Positions 36,178 to 44,053 of a stretch of 64,000 nt of DNA are shown piece by piece; positions within the stretch are counted from its first letter, which is position 1; each line of letters starts with the position of its first letter. Below the pieces are notes generated by a model that saw nothing but the letters and a program-made list of their open reading frames with translations, made no database searches and had not been told where the DNA came from. A program made the position numbers and the translations under genes. This DNA is from Sulfobacillus thermotolerans (lineage in GTDB: Bacteria > Bacillota > Sulfobacillia > Sulfobacillales > Sulfobacillaceae), in contig CP019454.1 in NCBI GenBank assembly GCA_002951815.1, positions 2,232,001 through 2,296,000 on the forward strand, given 5' to 3'.

Positions 36178-36806
36178 ATGCATAGAAAACTTGTCGGCAT
36201 TCGTGAAGCGGCGGAATTTTTAGGTGTGACCCCATCGACGTTACGTCGATGGGACCACGAAGGAACGTTGTTGCCCGATGAACGCACAGCGGGTGGGTAT
36301 CGGCGTTACGACTTGGCCCGGTTGCGACCTGACCAGTTTCACCGACGCAGCCCGCGTCGCAAAACCGTCGCCTATGCCCGCGTATCGAGCCACGACCAGA
36401 AAGACGATCTGGAGCGGCAAAAGCACGTGCTGGAGATCTATTGTGCCCGTCAAGGGTGGACCTTTGAGGTCGTGGCGGATCTCGGATCCGGGATGAATTA
36501 TCACAAAGAGGGTCTCAAGCGCCTCTTAAATGACATCCTCGCCGACCGGGTCGGTCGGCTGGTTGTGACCCATAAGGACCGTCTCTGCGCTTTGGGGCGG
36601 AGCTCGTCTTTGCGATCTGCGAAGCCAAGCAGGTGGAGGTGGTGATTCTCAATCAAGGCGAGGACACGACCTTTGAGGAAGAGCTGGCTCAAGACGTCCT
36701 CGAAATAATCACCGTGTTTTCGGCTCGGCTCTACGGCAGCCGCTCCCGCAAGAACCAAAAATTGCTCGACGGCGTGAGACACGCCGTGGAGGAGGCGTCA
36801 TCATGA
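36178..36806 (+). pseudogene. tnpA: IS607 serine recombinase TnpA, one-base frameshift
   Basis: A site-specific serine recombinase of about 208 residues. The N-terminal MerR-like DNA-binding domain (IREAAEFLGVTPSTLRRWD) is followed by the catalytic domain with TVAYARVSSHDQKDDLERQ, where the first Ser of RVSS is the nucleophile. The frame changes near 36585. The DNA reads CGTCTC-TGCGC where one more C would give DRLLRFGAELVFAICEAK. Beyond the break the frame continues (VEVVILNQGEDTTFEEELAQ) to TGA 36804-36806. One base has been lost, or the sequence has an error. The stop overlaps the tnpB start. Confidence 0.85.
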
Positions 36807-37990
36807 TTCTGGCCCATAAGATTGCGCTCGACCCGAATAACGTTCAAGAGACGTATTTCCGCAAGGCCGCCGGGACGGCCCGTTTCGCGTACAATTGGGC
36901 CTTGGATCAGTGGCAACAACAGTTCGACGCATGGAAAGCCGATCCTACGTTGCCCAAGCCGACCGAAGCCGCTCTGCGGCGTCAACTCAATGCACTCAAG
37001 CGCGACGCCTTCCCCTGGATGCTGGAGGTTACCAAGAACGCCCCCCAGATGGCGATTATGCACTTGGGTCAAGCGTTCAAGAATTTCTTTGCGGGGATCG
37101 CCGAGTATCCCACGTTTAAGAAAAAGGGCCGACACGACAGCTTTACGCTCACCAACGACCCATTCACGGTCAAAGGGCAAAAAGTGCATATTCCCAAATT
37201 AGGCTGGGTGCGCATGCACGAACCGTTGCGATTTATCGGCACAGTGGTAGCAGGCACCGTGTCGCGGACCGCTGATCGCTGGTTTTTGAGCGTCACCGTC
37301 GAACTTCCCGATCCCCCCAGTGTCCGCCGCGAAAACCAAGCGGTAGTCGGCGTGGATTTGGGCGTGTCGGCGTTGGCGACGCTCTCGACCGGAGAGAAGA
37401 TCGTGGGACCGAAAGCCTATGCGGACGCCTTGGCACAGCTTCGGCGGTTATCGAAACAATTCAGTCGCCAGATGGAAGTCGCCAAAGTCCGCGCCGGGCT
37501 TCAGCCCGGCCAGCCCACCCCGAAAGGGATGCCCATGCCCTTGTCCCAGAATATGCGAAAGACGCAGCGGCGCATGGCTCGACTCCATGCGCGGATTGCG
37601 AATATCCGGGCGGATGCGTTACACCAACTGACCACCGATCTCGTGCAGCGCTTCGATGTCATTGCCATCGAGGACCTGAACGTCGCCGGGATGCTCAAAA
37701 ATCATCCTCTCGCCCGGGCGATTGCTGATATGGGCTTTGGGGAATTCCGTCGGCAACTCGCATACAAAGCGGCCCAATGCGGGAAAACGGTGGTCATCGT
37801 GAGCCGTTGGTATCCGAGCAGCAAAACGTGTTCCGCGTGTGGATACAAAATGCCGAAAATGCCGCTCGCTATGCGGGAGTGGACGTGCCCAGAATGTCAC
37901 ACACACCACGACCGCGACATCAATGCGGCGATTAATTTGCGAACCGTGGCCGAGAGTTCGGTGAGGAGCTCCTCACCCGTGTCTGCCTGA
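36803..37990 (+). CDS. tnpB: TnpB, RNA-guided nuclease of an IS607 element
   Basis: A TnpB protein of 395 residues; family members are RNA-guided DNA nucleases, ancestors of Cas12, that help the transposon persist at its site. The RuvC triad is intact: Asp in VVGVDLGVSALATL (near 190), Glu in VIAIEDLNVAGM (near 289), and Asp in HDRDINAAINL (near 371). The zinc ribbon is CSACGYK with CPECHTH. The N-terminal RNA-binding region (FRKAAGTARFAYNWALDQW) is complete. It overlaps tnpA in ATGA. No damage is visible, so the nuclease may be active although tnpA is broken. Confidence 0.93.
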   Translation: MILAHKIALDPNNVQETYFRKAAGTARFAYNWALDQWQQQFDAWKADPTLPKPTEAALRRQLNALKRDAFPWMLEVTKNAPQMAIMHLGQAFKNFFAGIAEYPTFKKKGRHDSFTLTNDPFTVKGQKVHIPKLGWVRMHEPLRFIGTVVAGTVSRTADRWFLSVTVELPDPPSVRRENQAVVGVDLGVSALATLSTGEKIVGPKAYADALAQLRRLSKQFSRQMEVAKVRAGLQPGQPTPKGMPMPLSQNMRKTQRRMARLHARIANIRADALHQLTTDLVQRFDVIAIEDLNVAGMLKNHPLARAIADMGFGEFRRQLAYKAAQCGKTVVIVSRWYPSSKTCSACGYKMPKMPLAMREWTCPECHTHHDRDINAAINLRTVAESSVRSSSPVSA

Positions 37991-38110
37991 CGGCAGACCT
38001 GCTCGGTGACAGCCTGTGGAGTGCCCGCCCGTGGACGACCGGCCAATGGCCCTAAGAAGCGGTGGCATGATGACACAGGAAGGTGGCTCCGTTTGATCAA
38101 TTGATTAACG
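37950..38110 (+). ncRNA. Candidate omega RNA (reRNA) of the IS607 TnpB
   Basis: TnpB guide RNAs arise from the end of tnpB and the element's right end. Here the tnpB 3' end and flank hold three stem-loops: GGTGAGGAGCTCCTCACC at 37960-37977, GTCTGCC/GGCAGAC at 37981-37998, and GGCC/GGCC at 38041-38051. The tnpB stop lies between the arms of the second. The right boundary, and hence the guide, cannot be fixed without a comparison of insertion sites. Confidence 0.4.
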
Positions 38111-38534
38111 ATGATCAGACTTGGATAAGTCCATCAGAACGGCTTCTGAGGGAACCAAGACGAAGGATAGCTAAGCCCATGGGATGCCGCAATGCTTAAA
38201 GGTTTCTTAGGTGGAAGCATGGAGGCGTCGTAAGTTTTGACGTATGAATAAGGCTGTTTATGGGGCAAACTGGCAAAATCATCTATATACGAATCGCTAG
38301 GAAAGGGGCACGGATGAGGCTTCATTCCATTGATTTAAAGACTCGAATACAAAGCATGGCACCATGGCAAGAGTGTCTAATCCTAAGCGAACGCGGTAAG
38401 ACCCTAGGGTTCCAGACGTGTCTAATGCCAAAATATGAGGAAACCGACGGATTACGGCGCCCAAAAGGGGGATGCACTGAGCGTAAGCTCAGCTAGTGAC
38501 TCGTTGACATATATTAAGAAAGGCAGGGAATCTC
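38111..38534. other. Gene-poor flank of the IS607 element
   Basis: I see no secure gene. A 60-residue frame at 38314-38496 has a fair ribosome site (GGAAAGGGG) but a composition that does not look like a known protein. The 3' end of the element's guide region lies at the left edge. Confidence 0.35.
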
Positions 38535-38792
38535 ATGCCAAAAGGATCCCGTAGCGCCGACCAACCTGGTAAACTGAAAAAAGAGTCTCGCATTGATCCA
38601 CGGGCCGCAGAGCGAATGGCTCTAAAGTGGGAAGCGGCTCGCAAGCTGGACCTTATCACGAAAGTGGAAGAACTGGGCTGGGGCGGATTGTCTTCCAAGG
38701 AAACCGGGGCTATCGGCGCGGTGGTGAGCCAGATGGCGCGTGAAAGAGGTCTCGTAGAGAAAAAAACACGGACGGCCGCGTCCAAAGAATAG
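38535..38792 (+). CDS. Small acid-soluble spore protein, alpha/beta type
   Basis: An 85-residue DNA-binding spore protein that coats and protects DNA in the dormant spore and is degraded at germination. The core LKWEAARKLDLITKVEELGW then GGLSSKETGAIGAVV (about 35-70) matches alpha/beta SASP proteins, especially the SspF-like group with GWGGL. The basic, Ser-rich first 30 residues form an extension. A purine-rich stretch (GGCAGGGA) precedes ATG 38535. It stands as a single gene, as is usual, and is expected to be expressed in the forespore. Confidence 0.8.
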   Translation: MPKGSRSADQPGKLKKESRIDPRAAERMALKWEAARKLDLITKVEELGWGGLSSKETGAIGAVVSQMARERGLVEKKTRTAASKE

Positions 38793-38848
38793 CCGCCAAG
38801 TTCCCATTGCCAGGCAGGGTCCGCATGATCAGAGAAAGGCAGAAGGAT

Positions 38849-39577
38849 ATGTATTGGGACAATTTAACGACGAAACACTTTCGTGATACCATTGGCCGTA
38901 TCACGACGGCAATCCTTCCGACCGGCAGCGTAGAGGCTCATGGACAACACTGCCCCTTAGGGACAGATAACATGGCGCCATGGCATTTTGCGGAGCGCAT
39001 CGAATCCGAATTTCCGGACCGGGTGTTAATTCTCCCGCCTGTGCCATATGGACATACGCAGGAATTAGCCGAGTGGCCCGGCACGATTTCTGTATCGGCC
39101 GATACCTTTCGCCGTTATGTCGAAGAGATTGGGATTGGGGCGGCAAATTGGGGCATTAAACACCTCATTTTACTTAATGGCCATGGGGGGAATATCTCCG
39201 CCCTGCAACAGGCAATGGAAGCCATTGCCGCCGAGCAAGTGACGGTCATCTTGGTGAACTGGTGGTTGGACTACCGTGAGCAAATCTTGACGATCACGAC
39301 GGGCCAAGGTCATGCGGGGGAGGATGAAACCTCCGTGATGTTGGCGATTCGGCCGGACCTCGTTCACATGGAAGATGCATCGTTTAATCCCTTTCGCGCT
39401 CGCTACCGGATGAAAGGTCCAGGCTTGACTGACAAAAGTCTCCGGCACGCGACGACGGGAGATGGTCGGCCTGCAACCCGCGCCAAAGGCGACGACATCA
39501 TTGCGCTCGTCACGGATCAATTGCGGCAGCTGTTGCAAGATTTATGGAATGATCAGCTTTTTGATCGTACGCTATAA
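38849..39577 (+). CDS. Creatininase-family amidohydrolase
   Basis: A metal-dependent hydrolase of about 242 residues. The family includes creatinine amidohydrolase, and the mycofactocin and F420-related MftE-type peptidases. Metal-site residues are in PTGSVEAHGQHCPLGTDN (about 26-43), LLNGHGGN near 108-115 and GHAGEDETS near 154-162. The start is uncertain: ATG 38849 has AGAAGG close by, while ATG 38825 and GTG starts further up also fit. The substrate is not shown. It is followed by an aspartate aminotransferase 44 bp away. Confidence 0.8.
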   Translation: MYWDNLTTKHFRDTIGRITTAILPTGSVEAHGQHCPLGTDNMAPWHFAERIESEFPDRVLILPPVPYGHTQELAEWPGTISVSADTFRRYVEEIGIGAANWGIKHLILLNGHGGNISALQQAMEAIAAEQVTVILVNWWLDYREQILTITTGQGHAGEDETSVMLAIRPDLVHMEDASFNPFRARYRMKGPGLTDKSLRHATTGDGRPATRAKGDDIIALVTDQLRQLLQDLWNDQLFDRTL

Positions 39578-39621
39578 AGGAGCGTTAATGCTCAAGGGAC
39601 GTTGTGGAGGAGGCAGTCATA

Positions 39622-40821
39622 GTGAGTGCAGTATCTTTATCAAAGCGGGTTCAGGAATTGAAACCGTCACCGACAATGGCCATTGACTCCAAGGCCAAGG
39701 CGTTATTAGCGCAAGGGCGGGATGTGGTGAATTTCGGCGCGGGCGAACCCGATTTCGATACGCCAGAAAATATCCGCGATGCCGGGATCAAGGCGATCAA
39801 TCACGGTCATACGCGTTATACTGCGGTCGGTGGGATTGAAGCATTAAAATCGGCCATTTGTGAGCGGATTTATGCTGATACCGGCGTGCAGTACACCAAT
39901 GAAGAAATCTTGGTATCGGTTGGCGCCAAACATTCTCTTTACAACGCCACCATGGCGCTCATCAACCCACAAGATGGGGTGCTTCTGCCAGTCCCTTACT
40001 GGGTCACCTATCCCGAACAAATTACGTTGGCGGAAGGAACCGTCGAGTATGTGCCCATTGCGCCCTCTCACGAAGGCGAATTGCGGGTCGATGACCTAGC
40101 CGCGGCTGTGACGTCGCGTTCTAAGGGATTGATTCTAAATTCGCCCAGCAATCCCTCAGGAGCCGTCATTCGCCCCTCCGTCTTGGAGGATATTGCCCGT
40201 TTTGTCATCGATCATGATTTGTGGGTGATTTCCGATGAAATCTACAACCGATTGATTTATGATGATGCGGTGCATGCCTCAATCGCCAAATTTGATGGCA
40301 TGAAAGACCGGACGATTTTGATTAACGGAGTCTCCAAATCGTATGCCATGACCGGCTGGCGTATTGGTTATGCCGCGGGTCCCAAACATATTATCAAAGC
40401 GATGTCCTCGTTGCAGTCGCAGTCTACCTCCAATCCCTCCACGATTTCCCAGTATGCGGCATTGGAAGCCTTGACCGGGCCGCAAGAAGCCGTGACGGTG
40501 ATGCAGCGGGAATTTGACAGACGGCGGCGTTATATTGTTGGACGCCTAAACACGATGCCCAAGCTGAGCGTAGCCACCCCCCAAGGAGCCTTTTATGTAT
40601 GGGTAAACATGGAAGGCTGGGTTGGCGAAACGATTCGCGGGCGTTTGGTGCAAAATGCCGACGATTTGGCGCTGGCTTGGCTAGAACTGGCCGATGTTGC
40701 CGTCGTGCCAGGGTCTGGGTTTGGTATGCCCAATTATTTCCGGATGTCTTATGCCACATCCATGGAACGGATCGAAACAGGGCTCGACCGTATGGCGGCA
40801 TTGTTGGAGGAGGCTCGATGA
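39622..40821 (+). CDS. aspC: Aspartate aminotransferase, class I/II
   Basis: Transfers the amino group between aspartate and 2-oxoglutarate; the 399-residue subgroup is the prokaryotic Ib type. DVVNFGAGEPDFDTP is near 33-47, LNSPSNPSGAV near 172-182, and the PLP Lys near 238 is in GVSKSYAMTGWRIGY. GTG 39622 has GGAGGAGG 8 nt before it. The stop overlaps the murD ATG in ATGA, so the two are co-translated. Prephenate aminotransferase is a possible alternative role in this subgroup. Confidence 0.93.
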   Translation: MSAVSLSKRVQELKPSPTMAIDSKAKALLAQGRDVVNFGAGEPDFDTPENIRDAGIKAINHGHTRYTAVGGIEALKSAICERIYADTGVQYTNEEILVSVGAKHSLYNATMALINPQDGVLLPVPYWVTYPEQITLAEGTVEYVPIAPSHEGELRVDDLAAAVTSRSKGLILNSPSNPSGAVIRPSVLEDIARFVIDHDLWVISDEIYNRLIYDDAVHASIAKFDGMKDRTILINGVSKSYAMTGWRIGYAAGPKHIIKAMSSLQSQSTSNPSTISQYAALEALTGPQEAVTVMQREFDRRRRYIVGRLNTMPKLSVATPQGAFYVWVNMEGWVGETIRGRLVQNADDLALAWLELADVAVVPGSGFGMPNYFRMSYATSMERIETGLDRMAALLEEAR

Positions 40822-42185
40822 GCCGACAACCTGTCGCCGCGGTGGTGGGGCTGGGAATCAATAACCAGCCCCTCCTCCCATTTTTGCAGGAGCATGGCTA
40901 TAAGGTCGTAGTGGCGGACAAAAAGCCCGCGGAGGAGCTAGCTCGTTTGATTGCAGAGCGTCATTTAGGCGAACCCCAGGCCTTGTATGCTGGACCCGAT
41001 TACTTGGACCGTCTGGCTCAAGCAGAGCATCCTGATGTCGTCTATCTCACACCGGGTATGAAGAAGACGCTTGCTCCGATCGAGGCTTTGCGTGCCCAAG
41101 GCGCTCGCATCACTTGCGAAACGGACCTATTTTTGGCGCATTGTCCCGCCCCTGTTATCGGCATTACCGGTTCTGCAGGAAAGACGACCACAACGACCCT
41201 GGTAGGTGAAGCGCTGAAGACCGATGGACGTCATCCGGTGTTTGTGGGTGGAAATATTGGACGCTCCCTTTTAGGGGATTTGGCGCAGATTACTCCCCAG
41301 AGTTGGGTTGTGATGGAACTATCAAGTTTTCAACTCGAATTGGTGGAGCATAGTCCACATGGCGCGGCCTTTTTAAATCTATCTCCTAACCATTTAGATA
41401 TCCACGAGTCGATGCAAGCGTATGGGGCCGCTAAATCGCACATTTTCCGTTTTCAGGGTCCAGATGGATGGACGGTCGTTCCTTATCACGATCCGGCCGT
41501 TACCCCGCTGCTTACGCAATATGCGGGCCAGTTGGTGTTCTTTGCATTCCAGGATCACCAACAAACCGGAAGCTTCATTGATAATGATACGATCATGTAC
41601 CGCGATGTCCATGGGCAGGTGCAACCTATTGTGGCCGTAGACCAGGTGCGCTTGCCCGGCGCGCATAATGTGCTTAATGTTTTGGCCGCGGTGGCCACCG
41701 TGAAAATGGCGGGCGGAGATAGTCAAGCGCTGGCCGACACCATTGCGGGTTTTTCAGGGGTGCCACACCGTTTGGAAAAAGTGCGCGAACATGATAACAT
41801 TTTGTATATTAATGACTCGATTGCCACAGCCCCCGACCGCACCATGGCGGCATTAAAAGCGTTATCGAGTCCGCTCGTGCTGATTGCGGGCGGTTATGAC
41901 AAGCATCTGGATTATGATGCGCTTGGGCAGGCGATTGCGCACAGTACCGTGCATCACGTGGTGGTGTTAGGGCAAACGCAGGAGAAAATTGCGCAAGCTG
42001 TGGCTCGTTATAGTACAATAGCAGTTATTCGTGCCGCGACGTTTGACGATGCGATACGGGAAGCGCGCCGCGTGGCCAAACCAGGAGATACGGTTTTGCT
42101 GTCGCCGGCGTCAGCTAGTTATGATATGTTCAACAACTTTGAGGAACGCGGACGACGATTTCGTGAAATTGTGGAAAGCCTCTAG
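40818..42185 (+). CDS. murD: UDP-N-acetylmuramoyl-L-alanine:D-glutamate ligase
   Basis: Adds D-glutamate to the peptidoglycan precursor, using ATP. The 455-residue ligase has [12 protein letters not shown] at about 114-125 (P-loop), [16 protein letters not shown] near 168-183 with Mg and substrate residues, [12 protein letters not shown] near 194-205, and [20 protein letters not shown] near 318-337. Its start overlaps the aspartate aminotransferase. It is separate from other dcw-cluster genes in this window, which is unusual. A D-amino acid transaminase that can feed D-glutamate lies 8 kb upstream. A second murD may exist elsewhere. Confidence 0.9.
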   Translation: MSRQPVAAVVGLGINNQPLLPFLQEHGYKVVVADKKPAEELARLIAERHLGEPQALYAGPDYLDRLAQAEHPDVVYLTPGMKKTLAPIEALRAQGARITCETDLFLAHCPAPVIGITGSAGKTTTTTLVGEALKTDGRHPVFVGGNIGRSLLGDLAQITPQSWVVMELSSFQLELVEHSPHGAAFLNLSPNHLDIHESMQAYGAAKSHIFRFQGPDGWTVVPYHDPAVTPLLTQYAGQLVFFAFQDHQQTGSFIDNDTIMYRDVHGQVQPIVAVDQVRLPGAHNVLNVLAAVATVKMAGGDSQALADTIAGFSGVPHRLEKVREHDNILYINDSIATAPDRTMAALKALSSPLVLIAGGYDKHLDYDALGQAIAHSTVHHVVVLGQTQEKIAQAVARYSTIAVIRAATFDDAIREARRVAKPGDTVLLSPASASYDMFNNFEERGRRFREIVESL

Positions 42186-42229
42186 ATTCTACAGGCGTCC
42201 AAAGCATTCGATCAGGAGGGCTTAGCAAG

Positions 42230-44050
42230 TTGGAACGGCGAGATATACGCAATATAGCCATTATTGCCCACGTGGACCATGGAAAGACGACCTTGGTCGA
42301 TGCCATGTTGCGGCAAAGTGGAATTTTTCGGGACCCGAGTCAAATGACCGACCGCGTGATGGATTCGAATGACCTCGAACGGGAACGCGGGATTACCATT
42401 TTGTCGAAAACGACGGCCATTAAATATGAAGACATCACCATTAACATTGTCGACACACCTGGGCACGCTGACTTTGGCGGCGAGGTCGAGCGAATTCTAA
42501 GTATGGTGGATGGGGCGTTATTGGTGGTCGATGCTAATGAAGGGCCGATGCCCCAAACCCGTTATGTGCTGCAAAAAGCGCTCAAAGCCGGGATTAAGCC
42601 CATTGTGGTGTTGAATAAGATGGACCGGGAGGGGGCCAGGCCCCATGAAGTCATTGACCAGGTCTTAGAATTGTTTATTGATCTGGAAGCCACTGATGAG
42701 CAATTGGAATTCCCGGTGCTCTACGCGTCAGCCAAACAGGGAATTGCGTCTCTGGAACCGGTGATTTTGCCCGATGGATCTCTTAAACCGCTGTTTGATA
42801 CGATTGTGCAAGAAATTCCGTTTCCCGTGGGGGATGACACCGCCCCCTTGCAAATTTTGGTCACCACGTTAGATCACGATGATTACTTGGGACGGATGGC
42901 GATTGGACGCATCACCCAAGGGCAAGTATCGCTGAATCAAACCGTCGGTGTGGTGGACCATGACGGCGCGGTCAGGCGGGCGCGGCTCAGCAAAATATTT
43001 GGCCGTTTAGGGCTCAAACGCATAGAGTTGGAATCGGCACGGATGGGCGATATCGTGACGCTGGCTGGAATTCCTGATGTCAACATTGGAGAAACCATTA
43101 CCGATCCGGATAACCCAGCACCGCTCCCGCCGATTGTGGTGGATGAGCCTACTCTCACCATCTTAATTGGCGTCAATACCAGTCCCTTCGCCGGACAAGA
43201 AGGCCAGTACGTCACGTCACGGCATCTGCGCGACCGCTTGATGCGTGAACAAGAGCGCAATGTGGCCTTGCGCGTGGAAGAGACTGAGGATGCGGAAGTG
43301 TTTCGGGTGTCTGGACGTGGTGAACTCCATTTAGGCATTTTGTTGGAGCAGATGCGCCGTGAAGGGTATGAAATGGAAGTCTCGAAACCGGAAGTCATCA
43401 TGCACCAGACGCCTGAAGGACTTATGGAACCCATTGAGCATTTGTATCTGGACGTGCCCGATGAGTACGTAGGACCGGTGATGGAATTGTTAGGGCCCCG
43501 CAAGGCGGAAATGTTGCATATGGGGCAAGCCGGGCCAAGCCAGACCCGTTTAGAATTTATTATTCCAGCTCGGGGTTTGTTAGGATTTCGCACGGCCTTT
43601 GTCAACCAGACGCGCGGCTATGGGATCATGAATCATTTGTTTGAAGGCTATCAGCCGTATTCTGGCCCGATCGAAGAAGCACCTCGTGGAGCGCTCGTTG
43701 CCATCGAGGCTGGCGTGACGACATCGTATGCCTTGGACAATGCCCAACAGCGCGGGATTTTGTTTGTGGGGCCAGGGACTCCCGTTTATGCTGGCATGGT
43801 CGTGGGTGAGAATAGCCGTCCGACTGATTTGGAGCTCAACGTCTGCAAAAAGAAGCACGTGACCAATATGCGGAGCTCGACGTCTGATGAAGGGGTCCAT
43901 CTCAGTCCTCCCAGACCCCTCACCTTGGATGTGGCGCTAGAGTATGTGAAGTCGGATGAGTTGGTCGAAATTACACCGAAATCGGTTCGACTACGCAAAG
44001 CCACATTGGATAAGACGCTACGCAAGCGTGAAAAGATTCAGCGGTTGTAG
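42230..44050 (+). CDS. typA: Translational GTPase TypA (BipA)
   Basis: A ribosome-binding GTPase related to EF-G and active in stress adaptation and ribosome assembly. Of 606 residues: P-loop [10 protein letters not shown] near 13-22, [12 protein letters not shown] (switch I), [13 protein letters not shown] (switch II), and [10 protein letters not shown] for guanine binding. The C-terminal typA-specific part includes [17 protein letters not shown]. The start is TTG 42230; AGGAGGG lies 9 nt upstream. Three bases separate it from the next gene, a DNA polymerase. Confidence 0.96.
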   Translation: MERRDIRNIAIIAHVDHGKTTLVDAMLRQSGIFRDPSQMTDRVMDSNDLERERGITILSKTTAIKYEDITINIVDTPGHADFGGEVERILSMVDGALLVVDANEGPMPQTRYVLQKALKAGIKPIVVLNKMDREGARPHEVIDQVLELFIDLEATDEQLEFPVLYASAKQGIASLEPVILPDGSLKPLFDTIVQEIPFPVGDDTAPLQILVTTLDHDDYLGRMAIGRITQGQVSLNQTVGVVDHDGAVRRARLSKIFGRLGLKRIELESARMGDIVTLAGIPDVNIGETITDPDNPAPLPPIVVDEPTLTILIGVNTSPFAGQEGQYVTSRHLRDRLMREQERNVALRVEETEDAEVFRVSGRGELHLGILLEQMRREGYEMEVSKPEVIMHQTPEGLMEPIEHLYLDVPDEYVGPVMELLGPRKAEMLHMGQAGPSQTRLEFIIPARGLLGFRTAFVNQTRGYGIMNHLFEGYQPYSGPIEEAPRGALVAIEAGVTTSYALDNAQQRGILFVGPGTPVYAGMVVGENSRPTDLELNVCKKKHVTNMRSSTSDEGVHLSPPRPLTLDVALEYVKSDELVEITPKSVRLRKATLDKTLRKREKIQRL

Positions 44051-44053
44051 GCT

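Larger units (their letters stand above)
36115..38110 (+). mobile_element. IS607-family insertion sequence (tnpA broken, tnpB intact)
   Basis: The element carries a serine-recombinase tnpA and a TnpB gene overlapping in ATGA, the IS607 layout. Elements of this family lack terminal inverted repeats and target duplications, so both ends given here are approximate. The left end lies after tauE and before the tnpA promoter at 36142. The right end lies beyond the hairpins at 37960-38051. The tnpA frame is broken by one missing base, so autonomous movement is unlikely unless a relative supplies TnpA. Confidence 0.75.

Noticed and set aside
36115-38110. TnpB zinc ribbon and RuvC motifs suggested a Cas12-type CRISPR effector
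   Set aside because: It pairs with a serine recombinase as in IS607 elements, and there is no repeat-spacer array anywhere in the window.
38314-38496. 60-residue frame with a purine-rich upstream stretch, considered as a gene
   Set aside because: The composition is not protein-like, there is no recognisable domain, and it lies in the flank of an insertion element.
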